DNA of 64,000 nt from Salipaludibacillus sp. CUR1. GTDB taxonomy: Bacteria; Bacillota; Bacilli; Bacillales; Salisediminibacteriaceae. The translations under genes and the position numbers were made by a program. Within the stretch, counting starts at the first letter, position 1, and every line of letters begins with the position of its first letter. This document shows, in pieces, positions 16,778 to 24,418 of the stretch. Below the pieces are notes generated by a model, which saw only the letters and a list, made by a program, of their open reading frames with translations, was not told where the DNA came from and made no database searches. The stretch lies in NCBI RefSeq assembly GCF_021028955.1, contig NZ_JAIWPE010000053.1, positions 1-64,000 of the forward strand. Reading direction: 5' to 3'.

Positions 16778-17437
16778 TTAAAGTTCTCTTCTGCCGGCAT
16801 CTGAAGAAATGATGATATTCACCTCTATCATTTCAGTTACATTAAAAGGTTCTTTCACTGCAGATACATCAATTTCCTCTTCAATAGTAATGACCCGTTT
16901 TTCGTTTCCTTGAAGCACCACCTCATAAGGGGCATGTTGATTGAGAAGTACTAGTGATTCATTTTGAAAATCAAACCAGTACTCCTCATGAAATTTGATA
17001 CTGAACAGGACAGCTTCACTGCTATGGTTTTGAAAATGTAGATTGCACCGCGCAAGGGATTTGGTTTCTGAGTAGTTTGTTACTTTACAGTTGCTCGCCC
17101 TGCTGTCATAAGCGACAGCATAAATGTCAGAAGCAAAGGTTTGCTGATAGGCATTAACGAGCCCTGAAGGAAGAAAGGTGAATATAAGAATTCCGGCGAT
17201 GATCAGCCGAATGTGATACTTTTCAAATCCCTTTATAAGGAAATAGAAGCTAGCAGTTAAAACCATTAAGTTTACAACCCCGTATATAGACCATCCGTCT
17301 ATATTAATCACAGTAATCATAAAGACAACCATTTCGCTTTGCCCGAACGGATAATCATGCGGGAAAGGGAAGTTCATAGCCATTGCTACTGCAAAGAGAA
17401 CAAGGGCCATATAAAACTTTTTCTTATCTCTAATCAT
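16778..17437 (-). CDS. Membrane protein with extracellular beta domain, unknown function
   Basis: A 219-residue protein. TM segments lie near residues 8-25, 35-60 and 70-90; the remaining about 120 residues look extracytoplasmic and beta-rich, with a cysteine pair (SNCKVTNYSETKSLARCNLHF) that could form a disulfide. The start chosen is the ATG at 17437, about ten bases after AAAGG; a TTG at 17458 is an upstream alternative. No family recognised. The gene is divergent from the toxin-antitoxin pair, with about 215 bp between them. Confidence 0.6.
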   Translation of the reverse strand: MIRDKKKFYMALVLFAVAMAMNFPFPHDYPFGQSEMVVFMITVINIDGWSIYGVVNLMVLTASFYFLIKGFEKYHIRLIIAGILIFTFLPSGLVNAYQQTFASDIYAVAYDSRASNCKVTNYSETKSLARCNLHFQNHSSEAVLFSIKFHEEYWFDFQNESLVLLNQHAPYEVVLQGNEKRVITIEEEIDVSAVKEPFNVTEMIEVNIIISSDAGRREL

Positions 17438-17588
17438 ATAACCACACCTTTTCACCAAACCTTACACGCCATATTTTTTCTGATGCAAAGTTCCTGCTTA
17501 ATTCCTATTCGCTAAATTTTTCCTGATTCCTTCCATTCTGTAATCACTGAATTTTTTCACAAACTCTTTCCAGGGGCTTAAAATAGTG

Positions 17589-17643
17589 ATTATGTTGTAA
17601 TTATGTGATGATTATGATCTAATTAAGTTATAATTATGAATTG
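17589..17643 (+). repeat. Five 11-bp phased ATTATG repeats at the toxin-antitoxin promoter
   Basis: ATTATG begins at 17589, 17600, 17611 and 17633, and ATTAAG at 17622, so five copies sit at exact 11-bp spacing on one helical face. The fourth-to-fifth unit contains TATAAT (17629-17634), a likely -10 box. The last unit runs into the antitoxin ribosome site. These are best explained as operator half-sites for the antitoxin or toxin-antitoxin complex. Confidence 0.65.
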
Positions 17644-17654
17644 GAGGGATTAAC

Positions 17655-17921
17655 ATGTCCCATATCAGACCTATGAAAGATTTGCGAAATACGACGGAAA
17701 TTTCGGACCTTTGTCATAAAAGCGGAGAGCCAATCTACATTACGAAAAATGGATACGGCGACCTGGTAGTCATGAGTATCGAAGCATTTGAGAAAATGAA
17801 GGCAAAAATTGAGTTATATGAAAAATTAGCTGAAGCTGAAAAACAAGTGAAGAACCATGAAGAATTATTGGATGCAGAGACGGTCTTTGAGAGATTAAAC
17901 AATAAATATGGAAAAAAATAA
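17655..17921 (+). CDS. Type II antitoxin, Phd/YefM family
   Basis: An 88-residue antitoxin. Residues 1-55 form the Phd/YefM DNA-binding fold (IRPMKDLRNTTEISDLCHKSGEPIYITKNGYGDLVVMSIEAFEKM). The rest is a charged helix that would wrap and block the toxin. GGAGGG precedes the ATG. The stop overlaps the toxin start by 14 bases, typical of coupled translation. It is expected to repress its own promoter by binding the phased repeats at 17589-17643. Confidence 0.9.
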   Translation: MSHIRPMKDLRNTTEISDLCHKSGEPIYITKNGYGDLVVMSIEAFEKMKAKIELYEKLAEAEKQVKNHEELLDAETVFERLNNKYGKK

Positions 17922-18228
17922 TTTTAAAGTGAAAATGACAGCTATTGCTGAAGAGGATCTGGAGCATATTTATAATTACCTCACTCATGAACTTTATAAC
18001 CAATCTGCTGCAATAAAGTTGATGAACAAAATTGAAAAGAATATTATAAGATTAAAACATTTGCCTTTTTCGTGTCCATTACCAGAAGATGAGTTTTTAA
18101 GAAAAAAAGGTTACCGGAAACTTATTATTGATAATTATATAGCTTTCTATTTAATCGACGACCTGGAACAAGAAGTTATTATTATGCGTGTATTATATGG
18201 AAAACAAAAGTTTCAGAGATTGCTTTAG
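17908..18228 (+). CDS. Type II toxin, RelE/ParE superfamily
   Basis: A 106-residue toxin of the RelE/ParE fold: KVKMTAIAEEDLEHIYNYL opens the family, LKHLPFSCPLPEDEFL lies in the middle, and the C-terminal YRKLIIDNYIAFYLIDDLEQEVIIMRVLYGKQKF carries the usual strand pattern. The GYRKLIIDNYIAFY block and RVLYGKQ end suggest the RelE mRNA-interferase-like branch (type II RelE/ParE, Plasmid_Txe-like); gyrase poisoning as in ParE is the alternative. It overlaps the antitoxin gene and has a terminator directly after it, making a self-contained pair. Confidence 0.9.
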   Translation: MEKNNFKVKMTAIAEEDLEHIYNYLTHELYNQSAAIKLMNKIEKNIIRLKHLPFSCPLPEDEFLRKKGYRKLIIDNYIAFYLIDDLEQEVIIMRVLYGKQKFQRLL

Positions 18229-18234
18229 CCCCGT

Positions 18235-18267
18235 AAAAACGCCAAGTACTAGTCACTTGGCGTTTTT
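18235..18267. terminator. Terminator of the toxin-antitoxin pair
   Basis: AAAAACGCCAAGT and ACTTGGCGTTTTT form a long stem around ACTAGTC. The stem sequence is shared with the mqo terminator at 14084. Confidence 0.85.
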
Positions 18268-18396
18268 CTCATCATTATGAAGTTCATTTGTTCTTAATCT
18301 CCCATATAAAAGACAGGATATTAATAAGGACATCGAGAAGATACTCCCTCTTGTGAGCTTAAAGAGGGAGCAAGTTAACTCAGCCAACCAGCGTTA

Positions 18397-18924
18397 TTAG
18401 GATTCCTTTTTATCTAACTTTCCATTGATAAATGTAATTTTAGTGTTTTTAGTTATACTTTTTTGTGCGGCCGGTACAGTGGCAGAAGTAAAAGTGGGCA
18501 ATGGATTACAAGGGGTGATTGAAAGGTCATTAGGCCTTAGTTCCCACCCGAAAAAAGCAGAAGAAATACCTTCCTCGCTCTCAAGACTGCCATTAACCCA
18601 TGTTATAAGGAAGGGCTCCCCATTTTCATTTTCTATAAGTTGAAGAGTAAACATCCAGTTCTCAAATGTTATAACGTTAACATCTATTGGTATGGTTCCG
18701 TCACCTCTGCCGCAAACTTGTAAATATTTTCGTGAACCTATTTCAAAACATTCAGGTCGATTAATCTTTGTAGCATTAAATGAATGCCCGGAGGTCTGCC
18801 ATGAAAAGTTGAAGGCACTTCCATTAAGTTTACAGTCCGGACATATATTAGCTGTTAGCGAATCTGTTTCTGATAAAAAGTTTGCCAACCCTGAGCATTC
18901 ACATTTAAGTGGTCTTAAACCCAT
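18397..18924 (-). CDS. Cysteine-rich soluble protein, unknown function
   Basis: A 175-residue protein with an N-terminal CEC and a later CPDC (residues about 8-10 and 28-31), a pattern suited to a zinc knuckle, followed by a beta-rich region with another cysteine in LQVCGRGDGTIPIDVNV. The frame has two near ATGs; the one at 18924 lies seven bases after AAAGGATGG and is preferred to 18933, which overlaps the site. The CGRGDG motif and terminal SATVPAAQ recall exported-colonisation-type (CotY/ExsY-like) spore-coat proteins that are cysteine-rich, but this is a guess. No named family. Confidence 0.55.
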   Translation of the reverse strand: MGLRPLKCECSGLANFLSETDSLTANICPDCKLNGSAFNFSWQTSGHSFNATKINRPECFEIGSRKYLQVCGRGDGTIPIDVNVITFENWMFTLQLIENENGEPFLITWVNGSLESEEGISSAFFGWELRPNDLSITPCNPLPTFTSATVPAAQKSITKNTKITFINGKLDKKES

Positions 18925-19173
18925 TTGTCCCATCCTTTCTATAAAATTGATACTCTTTACATCTTATGTACAATCATTTAAACAGACACTTAGGGTGGAT
19001 AATAATAACCTTTATTGAGGAATTTAGACTGATGGGAGCTGATTTAGTTTAACAAGACAGCTTGGCGATAAAATACCCCAAGAGGAGGGGGGGGAATATG
19101 CTACAATTATTACTATAATATGTTAATCATAGTGGTGCATTTTAACTAATTTAAAGCGGAATGCGGTGAGAAA

Positions 19174-21117
19174 ATGATTGTTTACGAAGCGACAAAGTCA
19201 GAGTTTTTAGATGATGTATTTAAAGATGAACTTGTTCAGCACATCTGTGATAATTACGAATCTAAAGTCGGAAGGATTAACCAGAGTGAAGTCCGTTCAT
19301 GGGATAACTCTATGCAATATATGTTCAGGGTTTTATCAGACAAGGAAATTCCAGAAGATGCTGGCGTAGCCATAGAATTTAAAATCCCTTACACATCCAA
19401 ACGGGTGGACATGCTGATATCAGGTTATGAAGAAGAACGGGGATCGGTTGTTGTTGTAGAACTGAAGCAATGGGAAAAAGTTGAGAAAATTGAAGGTAAA
19501 GAAGCCATTGTGAAAACAGCATTCCGGCACGGGTTAACAGAAACAACTCATCCGTCATATCAGGCTTGGTCCTATGCTGCTCTGATAGAAGACTATAATG
19601 AAAATGCTCAAAAAGAAGATTTGCAGCTTTATCCTTGTGCTTATTTGCATAACTATATTCACCAAAAAGAAGCTGATCCTTTAACAGATCCTATATACGA
19701 GTTTTATATTGATCAGGCTCCTGTCTTTTTAAAAGGAGATGCTCCTAAGCTTCGTAATTTTATTAAACGCTACATACATAAAGGCGACCAGAAGAAAAAC
19801 CTTTATTCAATAGAGAAGGGAAGAATTCGTCCTTCCAAATCCCTTCAGGATGCTCTTAATAATATGCTTAAAGGCAACCGGGAGTTTGTGATGATCGACG
19901 ACCAGAAAGTCGTTTATGAGTCAGCTCTCCAACTGGCTAATCAGGCTTTACGAACGAAAACTAAGGAAGTCTTAGTCATTGAAGGCGGGCCTGGAACAGG
20001 AAAATCTGTTTTAGCCATTAATCTTCTGGTTGAAATGACTAACCGTGGACTTGTAAGCCAGTATGTAACGAAAAATGCGGCACCGCGAAATATATATTCA
20101 GCAAAACTCAAACAGGATTTTAGAAAAGGTCATATTGATAATCTGTTTAAAGGGTCCGGTTCCTATATCAATGCGCCAAGGGATGAGTTTGATTGCCTGA
20201 TTGTGGATGAAGCCCACCGTTTAAACGAAAAATCAGGCCTTTTTTCAAATCTAGGCGAAAACCAGACAAAGGAGATCATGGCTGCTTCTAAACTGTCGAT
20301 ATATTTTATTGACGAACGTCAACGTGTGACGTTAAAAGACTCAGGCAGCATCGATGCAATTAAGCGGTTTGCAGAAGCGGAAGGTGCTAACATCACGACC
20401 ATGAAACTGGAATCCCAGTTCAGATGCAATGGGTCTGACGGTTACTTAGCATGGGTGGATGACGTCTTGCAGATCAGGGAAACGGCAAACACTCATCACA
20501 TAGGTGCCTCCTATGATTTCAGAGTTTATTCGGATCCAAACGAATTAAAGAATGAAATTATAAAACTCAATGAAAGAAAGAATAAGGCCAGGATGGTGGC
20601 AGGCTACTGCTGGAATTGGGACAAAGAAGGCAAGGCCGACCCAAATTACTACGATATTGTGCTGGAAGAGTCAGGATTTGCTATGAGTTGGAACCTGGGA
20701 AACACAGATACTTGGGCGATCGATCCCGAGTCTGTCAACGAAATAGGCTGTATTCATACCTCGCAAGGACTAGAGTTTGATTATGTAGGCGTGATTATAG
20801 GAGAGGATTTAGTCTATCGGGATGGTGAAGTTATTACAGATTCAACAAAGCGGGCGAAAACTGATAACTCACTTCGAGGTCTTAAAAAGATGCAGAAAGA
20901 AGTTCCTAAAAAGGCAGCAAAGTTAGCAGATGAAATTATTAGGAACACATACAGGACATTGCTGACAAGAGGGCAGAAAGGCTGCTTTATATACTGCACG
21001 GATAAAGAGCTGGAGAAGTATTTCAGGGAGCGGTTAGAGAAAGTAACTTATGAATATGAAGAGAATGAGTTTTTTAGGCCTGTGATGGAGGTTGCTGAAG
21101 AATCGGAGAGGTATTAA
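19174..21117 (+). CDS. PD-(D/E)XK-like nuclease fused to a DUF2075 (Schlafen-like) helicase
   Basis: A 647-residue protein. The N-terminal region shows a PD-(D/E)XK pattern: RVDMLISG near residue 76-83, then VVVVELKQWE around 91-100 (D-x(n)-ExK). The C-terminal DUF2075 P-loop part has Walker A GGPGTGKS at about 271-278, Walker B CLIVDEAHR at about 341-349, a FIDERQRV sensor, SQFRCNGSDGY and HTSQGLEFDYVGV near 527. It should act on DNA or RNA in an ATP-dependent way. Proteins of this kind are often found alone in variable regions and are suspected in phage defence, which is inference here. GCGGTGAG lies before the ATG. The neighbours are accessory genes. Confidence 0.85.
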   Translation: MIVYEATKSEFLDDVFKDELVQHICDNYESKVGRINQSEVRSWDNSMQYMFRVLSDKEIPEDAGVAIEFKIPYTSKRVDMLISGYEEERGSVVVVELKQWEKVEKIEGKEAIVKTAFRHGLTETTHPSYQAWSYAALIEDYNENAQKEDLQLYPCAYLHNYIHQKEADPLTDPIYEFYIDQAPVFLKGDAPKLRNFIKRYIHKGDQKKNLYSIEKGRIRPSKSLQDALNNMLKGNREFVMIDDQKVVYESALQLANQALRTKTKEVLVIEGGPGTGKSVLAINLLVEMTNRGLVSQYVTKNAAPRNIYSAKLKQDFRKGHIDNLFKGSGSYINAPRDEFDCLIVDEAHRLNEKSGLFSNLGENQTKEIMAASKLSIYFIDERQRVTLKDSGSIDAIKRFAEAEGANITTMKLESQFRCNGSDGYLAWVDDVLQIRETANTHHIGASYDFRVYSDPNELKNEIIKLNERKNKARMVAGYCWNWDKEGKADPNYYDIVLEESGFAMSWNLGNTDTWAIDPESVNEIGCIHTSQGLEFDYVGVIIGEDLVYRDGEVITDSTKRAKTDNSLRGLKKMQKEVPKKAAKLADEIIRNTYRTLLTRGQKGCFIYCTDKELEKYFRERLEKVTYEYEENEFFRPVMEVAEESERY

Positions 21118-21215
21118 TAATGCTATTACTTGATGACTTGTAATAAAAAATATAAATAGAGTAGCTCAAGGGTCTAGGGATATTCATCTTTATAGTAATT
21201 AACTGAGAAAAGTGT

Positions 21216-21500
21216 ATGTAGCACTACCATATTGATGAGCAAAGTAAGATTGATAATCGTTTGTTTAAAATAAATAAAAAAATAATAGGAAGAATAAGTG
21301 CCGAAACTTTAGTTAACTTTCCAGAAGAAGTACTACCAAAAATTCGACGGAAAATTCGAGAACATGAAAATGGCTCTAATGAATTTGAGTCGATATTTGA
21401 AAGAAATACAATTATTCCAAGCGAATATACGATTGTTTACGCTATTATTTATGAAGGAGAAAAAGAACTCCATAAAAGGATACCTTTTTTTCAAAATTGA
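21216..21500 (+). pseudogene. Short unknown gene with a stop at codon 2, or a TTG-started small gene
   Basis: ATG at 21216 is followed at once by TAG, after which the frame is open for 93 codons (HYHIDEQSKIDNRL and onward) to a stop at 21500. Reading from the first usable start (TTG at 21261) gives a 79-residue charged protein, but no ribosome site precedes it. A nonsense mutation in a small gene is the simplest explanation; a functional short form is possible. No family recognised. Confidence 0.35.
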
Positions 21501-21642
21501 ATTTTGTGCATAATGTTAAAAGCCTAAAAAGGATGCAGTTTAACGTTCAAAAGTTTCATATAACAAAAGTATAATTTATCTTTATCCATTAAATAGGGCA
21601 AATTTCGCACTGACTACTTTATTATTTAATTTATGAAAATCT

Positions 21643-21724
21643 AGTGCCAGACCCCCGGTCCGGTGAATTACAATGCAAAAGGTGCCTGTCCCCCGACGCT
21701 TTAAAGCAATGAGGGGCAGGCACT
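21643..21724. repeat. REP-like palindromic element, copy A
   Basis: A GTGCCAGACCCCC block with the palindrome CCGGTCCGG is followed by GTGCCTGTCCCCC and its mirrored GGGGCAGGCACT. The hairpin arms are 12-13 bp. Copy B lies at 22402-22445, so the gene at 21896-22381 is bracketed by the two. Confidence 0.6.
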
Positions 21725-21895
21725 AAATCATTTTACAGCATTTAAGAAGCCATCGTTTCATAACTTCGTTTCTTTCGCGGGGAGCTCCCTACTAGGCGCA
21801 TCTGAAAATTAGTTGAATGTGCAAGTAAGTGTATTTTTTGTTAATCTTCACTAATGATATAATGAATTATTAAATCAGAATTATTTGGAGGAACT

Positions 21896-22381
21896 ATGCT
21901 TACCTTTGATCAAAAACTTGCAATTATCGAGTCTTTCCCAGAATTAGAACGCCGCGATGTATCGCTAAATCGTGTTAATTTTCATTATGTGGGAGGCGAA
22001 AGTGATAAAAAAAATGTCGTATACCATTTGCATCCAAACGGAAATGGGTTTGTTTATGCTGCAGCACTTAAAGTGCCGAAAAAAGATCCTAAAGGGATGG
22101 TTAATATCCGTGATTTTTCAGAAGAAGAATTACGTTCGATCATTGAACGCTCAATTGACTCTCTGCAATCAAATGCAGTTAGTGAAGTAGAGGAAACTCT
22201 TCAAAATATTGATGAAATATGGATGGACAAAGAAGGGCATAAGCTTACTATTATTGTTGAAGCTGAAATGTGGAACGTCTATGCAGGTGAACAACTAGAC
22301 GGAACGTTTCCATCGTATAATGAAGCGAAGCAATATTTACTTGAAGAAGGATTTAAGCCGAAGCGAAAGTTTGATAAATAA
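21896..22381 (+). CDS. Conserved-looking soluble protein, unknown function
   Basis: A 161-residue soluble protein. It begins MLTFDQKLAIIESFPELERRDVSLNRVNFHY, then a glycine-rich turn and a beta-strand stretch (NVVYHLHPNGNGFVYAAAL), and ends in a second beta-alpha unit (HKLTIIVEAEMWNVYAGEQLDGTFPSYNEAKQYL). No TM or signal. TTGGAGGAAC precedes the ATG. It sits between two REP-like palindromes in a scarred region. I recall similar uncharacterised proteins in Bacillus but cannot name the family. Confidence 0.65.
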   Translation: MLTFDQKLAIIESFPELERRDVSLNRVNFHYVGGESDKKNVVYHLHPNGNGFVYAAALKVPKKDPKGMVNIRDFSEEELRSIIERSIDSLQSNAVSEVEETLQNIDEIWMDKEGHKLTIIVEAEMWNVYAGEQLDGTFPSYNEAKQYLLEEGFKPKRKFDK

Positions 22382-22401
22382 ACAAATGAAAAGAATTTCC
22401 G

Positions 22402-22445
22402 AGTGCCTGTCCCCCAATGCTTTAATACATCGGGGTACAGGCACT
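22402..22445. repeat. REP-like palindromic element, copy B
   Basis: AGTGCCTGT plus CCCC is mirrored by GGGG plus ACAGGCACT around a T/A-rich loop, giving an almost perfect 13-14 bp stem. It lies 20 bases after the stop of the preceding gene and could also serve as a terminator, but there is no T-run. Confidence 0.65.
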
Positions 22446-22580
22446 AAAACTCTAGTTTTAAAGAAATTGAATTCCCTTTTATATTTACAGTTTTTTCTCT
22501 TTTTTGTCGAAATAATACAGATAACAGAAGTCAACGGGAGAATTATAGATCTAGTTCGTATAACATTTAGAAAGGAAAGA

Positions 22581-22979
22581 TTGATTAGATTTAAGTCTGA
22601 AATTCAAAAGAATCTCCCTGAAATGAAAAAGAAAGAACTATTTTTTCACTTACTTGAAGTAGAGGATATTATTCAAGCTATAAACACTGAGATACATAAT
22701 AAATTCAAGGCCAATCCTGCACTTCTTTTAAAGAAGGAATTATCAAAATGGAATGCTATTCATCAGGGAATAGTAAGTACAATGGATAATCTTGATTATG
22801 AAGAATTGCTTATAAGTTATAACGATCCAAACTACAAAAGTGACTATTTCGAAGGAATTAATTTAATTATTGAAACCTTAAACAAACATAAAAATGAAGG
22901 AGATATTAATAAACTGCATTTATATATTAAGGAAATTACTAATAAGAGTATGACTCAGATTAAAAGAGATTTCTTATAG
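22581..22979 (+). CDS. Helical soluble protein, start uncertain, possibly 5'-truncated
   Basis: The open frame runs from within the upstream gene, through REP copy B, to 22979, so its true start is unclear. A TTG at 22581 just after AAAGGAAAG gives 132 residues (MIRFKSEIQKNLPEMKKKELFFHLLEV and onward), rich in helices and charged, ending TQIKRDFL. The residues upstream of that TTG (VEIIQITEVNGRIIDLVRITF) read like genuine protein, suggesting the original 5' end was lost when the repeat arrived. No family recognised. Confidence 0.4.
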   Translation: MIRFKSEIQKNLPEMKKKELFFHLLEVEDIIQAINTEIHNKFKANPALLLKKELSKWNAIHQGIVSTMDNLDYEELLISYNDPNYKSDYFEGINLIIETLNKHKNEGDINKLHLYIKEITNKSMTQIKRDFL

Positions 22980-23006
22980 AGCGTGCACTTTTCAAATGAT
23001 GCCACC

Positions 23007-23351
23007 TTATACGTTATGTTGAAAAGCCGTCCTTGAGTATTTTAGCTCAAGTCCGGCTTTCGTAAATGAATTGTCTGAAGCCGAGAAAGAACCAACGTGG
23101 AAAAAGTTTTTAAAACACTTCCACGATGTACTAATATATGTGCTATTGGTGGCGGCAGGCGTGACAGCTATTTTGGACATAAAATGTGAATATTTATCGT
23201 GGAGATCCAGGTGCAGCCTTAAAAGATCAAGCAATTCCTTACTGCTGTGATCTTTCTTTTCTTTTTCAAAGGCAAATGGATTACTGAAAATACCTCGTCC
23301 AATCATAACTCCATCCACACCATATTTGCGCCAAATATCAAAAATCTCAAA
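23007..23351 (-). pseudogene. C-terminal fragment of a tRNA-dihydrouridine synthase gene
   Basis: The minus strand reads [31 protein letters not shown], the phosphate-binding end of the Dus TIM barrel ([10 protein letters not shown]), followed by [13 protein letters not shown] and a degenerate tail with a KCFKNFF stretch resembling the family's lysine-phenylalanine-rich C-terminal helix. The N-terminal two thirds, including the catalytic cysteine, are missing and the tail is out of register. It is a decayed relic next to the metallo-hydrolase gene. Confidence 0.6.
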
Positions 23352-23358
23352 ATATAAT

Positions 23359-23376
23359 TGAATGAACGATCATTCA
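23359..23376. promoter_or_regulatory. FadR-like palindrome upstream of the metallo-hydrolase gene
   Basis: TGAATGA, four bases, TCATTCA: a perfect 7-4-7 palindrome. From memory it matches all 14 arm positions of the B. subtilis FadR (TetR-family, acyl-CoA-responsive) box. It sits 46 bases before the start at 23422. Another TetR-family repressor with the same core is possible. Confidence 0.5.
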
Positions 23377-23421
23377 TTCTGTGGTATTATTGTAAAAAGT
23401 AACTTCCACGGGGGAGAGGCT

Positions 23422-24237
23422 ATGTTATTGAAAAAGAGTTTTGCTGAGGATACGATAAATGGGGTTCAGATAGGTGGCGGCACTGTAGCTTTTCAAAATG
23501 TAAAGCTTAATGTCTACAGCTTCTACACCGATGGTATTTTAATTGATACAGGCGCTAACTCATTGCAGCATTTGTTCAGGCCTTTTTTTAATAAACTTGA
23601 TATAAAGAAAGTTCTTATCACGCACTATCATGAAGATCATACAGGGTGCGCAGCGTATTTACAGAATGACTATCAGCTGCCTGTCTATATGGACAGGATG
23701 ATGATCCCTTACTGCGAAACAAAGGCGGATTATCCGCTCTACAGGAAACTGTTCTGGGGAAAACGGAAGCCCTTCCGTGCGGAGCCGGCTAATGAGACGT
23801 TTCATTCAGACAATGCTGTATGGCGTGCTGTTAAAACGCCTGGTCATGCAGCCGATCATCTTGCCTATCTAAACCAGGAAACAGGTCAGCTTTTTACAGG
23901 AGACCTTTATTGTCAGACGAAGACAAAAGTCGTTCTTAAGGAAGAGAGCATGCCGGTGATGATAGACTCGCTGGAAAAGATTTTGACGTATGATTTTGAA
24001 GAAGTGTTTTGCAGCCATGCGGGCTGGCTTGGTAATGGCCGCACTGCTTTAAAAGAAAAGCTGGATTATTTACTGAATCTTCAAGGGAATATATTAAACC
24101 TTCATGAAAAAGGGATGAAGGCAGATCAAATTAAGTCTGAACTGTTTCCTAAAAAATATCCGATTACGCTTTTTTCTTTCGGAGAATGGGATTCGATCCA
24201 CATTGTTAATTCCATCATTGGAAATAAGAATGGATAA
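23422..24237 (+). CDS. MBL-fold metallo-hydrolase
   Basis: A 271-residue metallo-beta-lactamase-fold hydrolase. The HxHxDH motif is THYHEDHTG (H68, H70, D72, H73), with H141 in TPGHAADH, D160 in FTGDLYCQ and H198 in CSHAGW completing a two-metal site. It likely cleaves a thioester, lactone or phosphoester in the cytoplasm. The ATG at 23422 is chosen because GGGGAGAGG precedes it; the frame is open 20 codons further up across the operator. A FadR-like palindrome upstream would tie it to fatty acid metabolism. Confidence 0.85.
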   Translation: MLLKKSFAEDTINGVQIGGGTVAFQNVKLNVYSFYTDGILIDTGANSLQHLFRPFFNKLDIKKVLITHYHEDHTGCAAYLQNDYQLPVYMDRMMIPYCETKADYPLYRKLFWGKRKPFRAEPANETFHSDNAVWRAVKTPGHAADHLAYLNQETGQLFTGDLYCQTKTKVVLKEESMPVMIDSLEKILTYDFEEVFCSHAGWLGNGRTALKEKLDYLLNLQGNILNLHEKGMKADQIKSELFPKKYPITLFSFGEWDSIHIVNSIIGNKNG

Positions 24238-24334
24238 AAGGATGTTTGAATGCCTAATCCGTCTGTAGGAATGCTCATAGTGACTGCCCTGGGAAAAAGT
24301 CTAACTATTCATTATAAAATAGTATGAGGAAATG

Positions 24335-24373
24335 AAAAGACGTATTGAATAGTTTCTATTCAATACGTCTTTT
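24335..24373. terminator. Bidirectional terminator between convergent genes
   Basis: An 18-bp perfect stem (AAAAGACGTATTGAATAG with its mirror) around TTT. A- and T-tails make it work for both the metallo-hydrolase and the Excalibur-protein genes. Confidence 0.85.
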
Positions 24374-24418
24374 AAAAGTGTTAAAGATTTTAAGAGCTCA
24401 TTCTTACTATAATGACAA

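Noticed and set aside
22320-22580. Upstream extension of the frame at 22581-22979
   Set aside because: It would start inside the previous gene and translate a REP-like palindrome, so it is an accident of the insertion.
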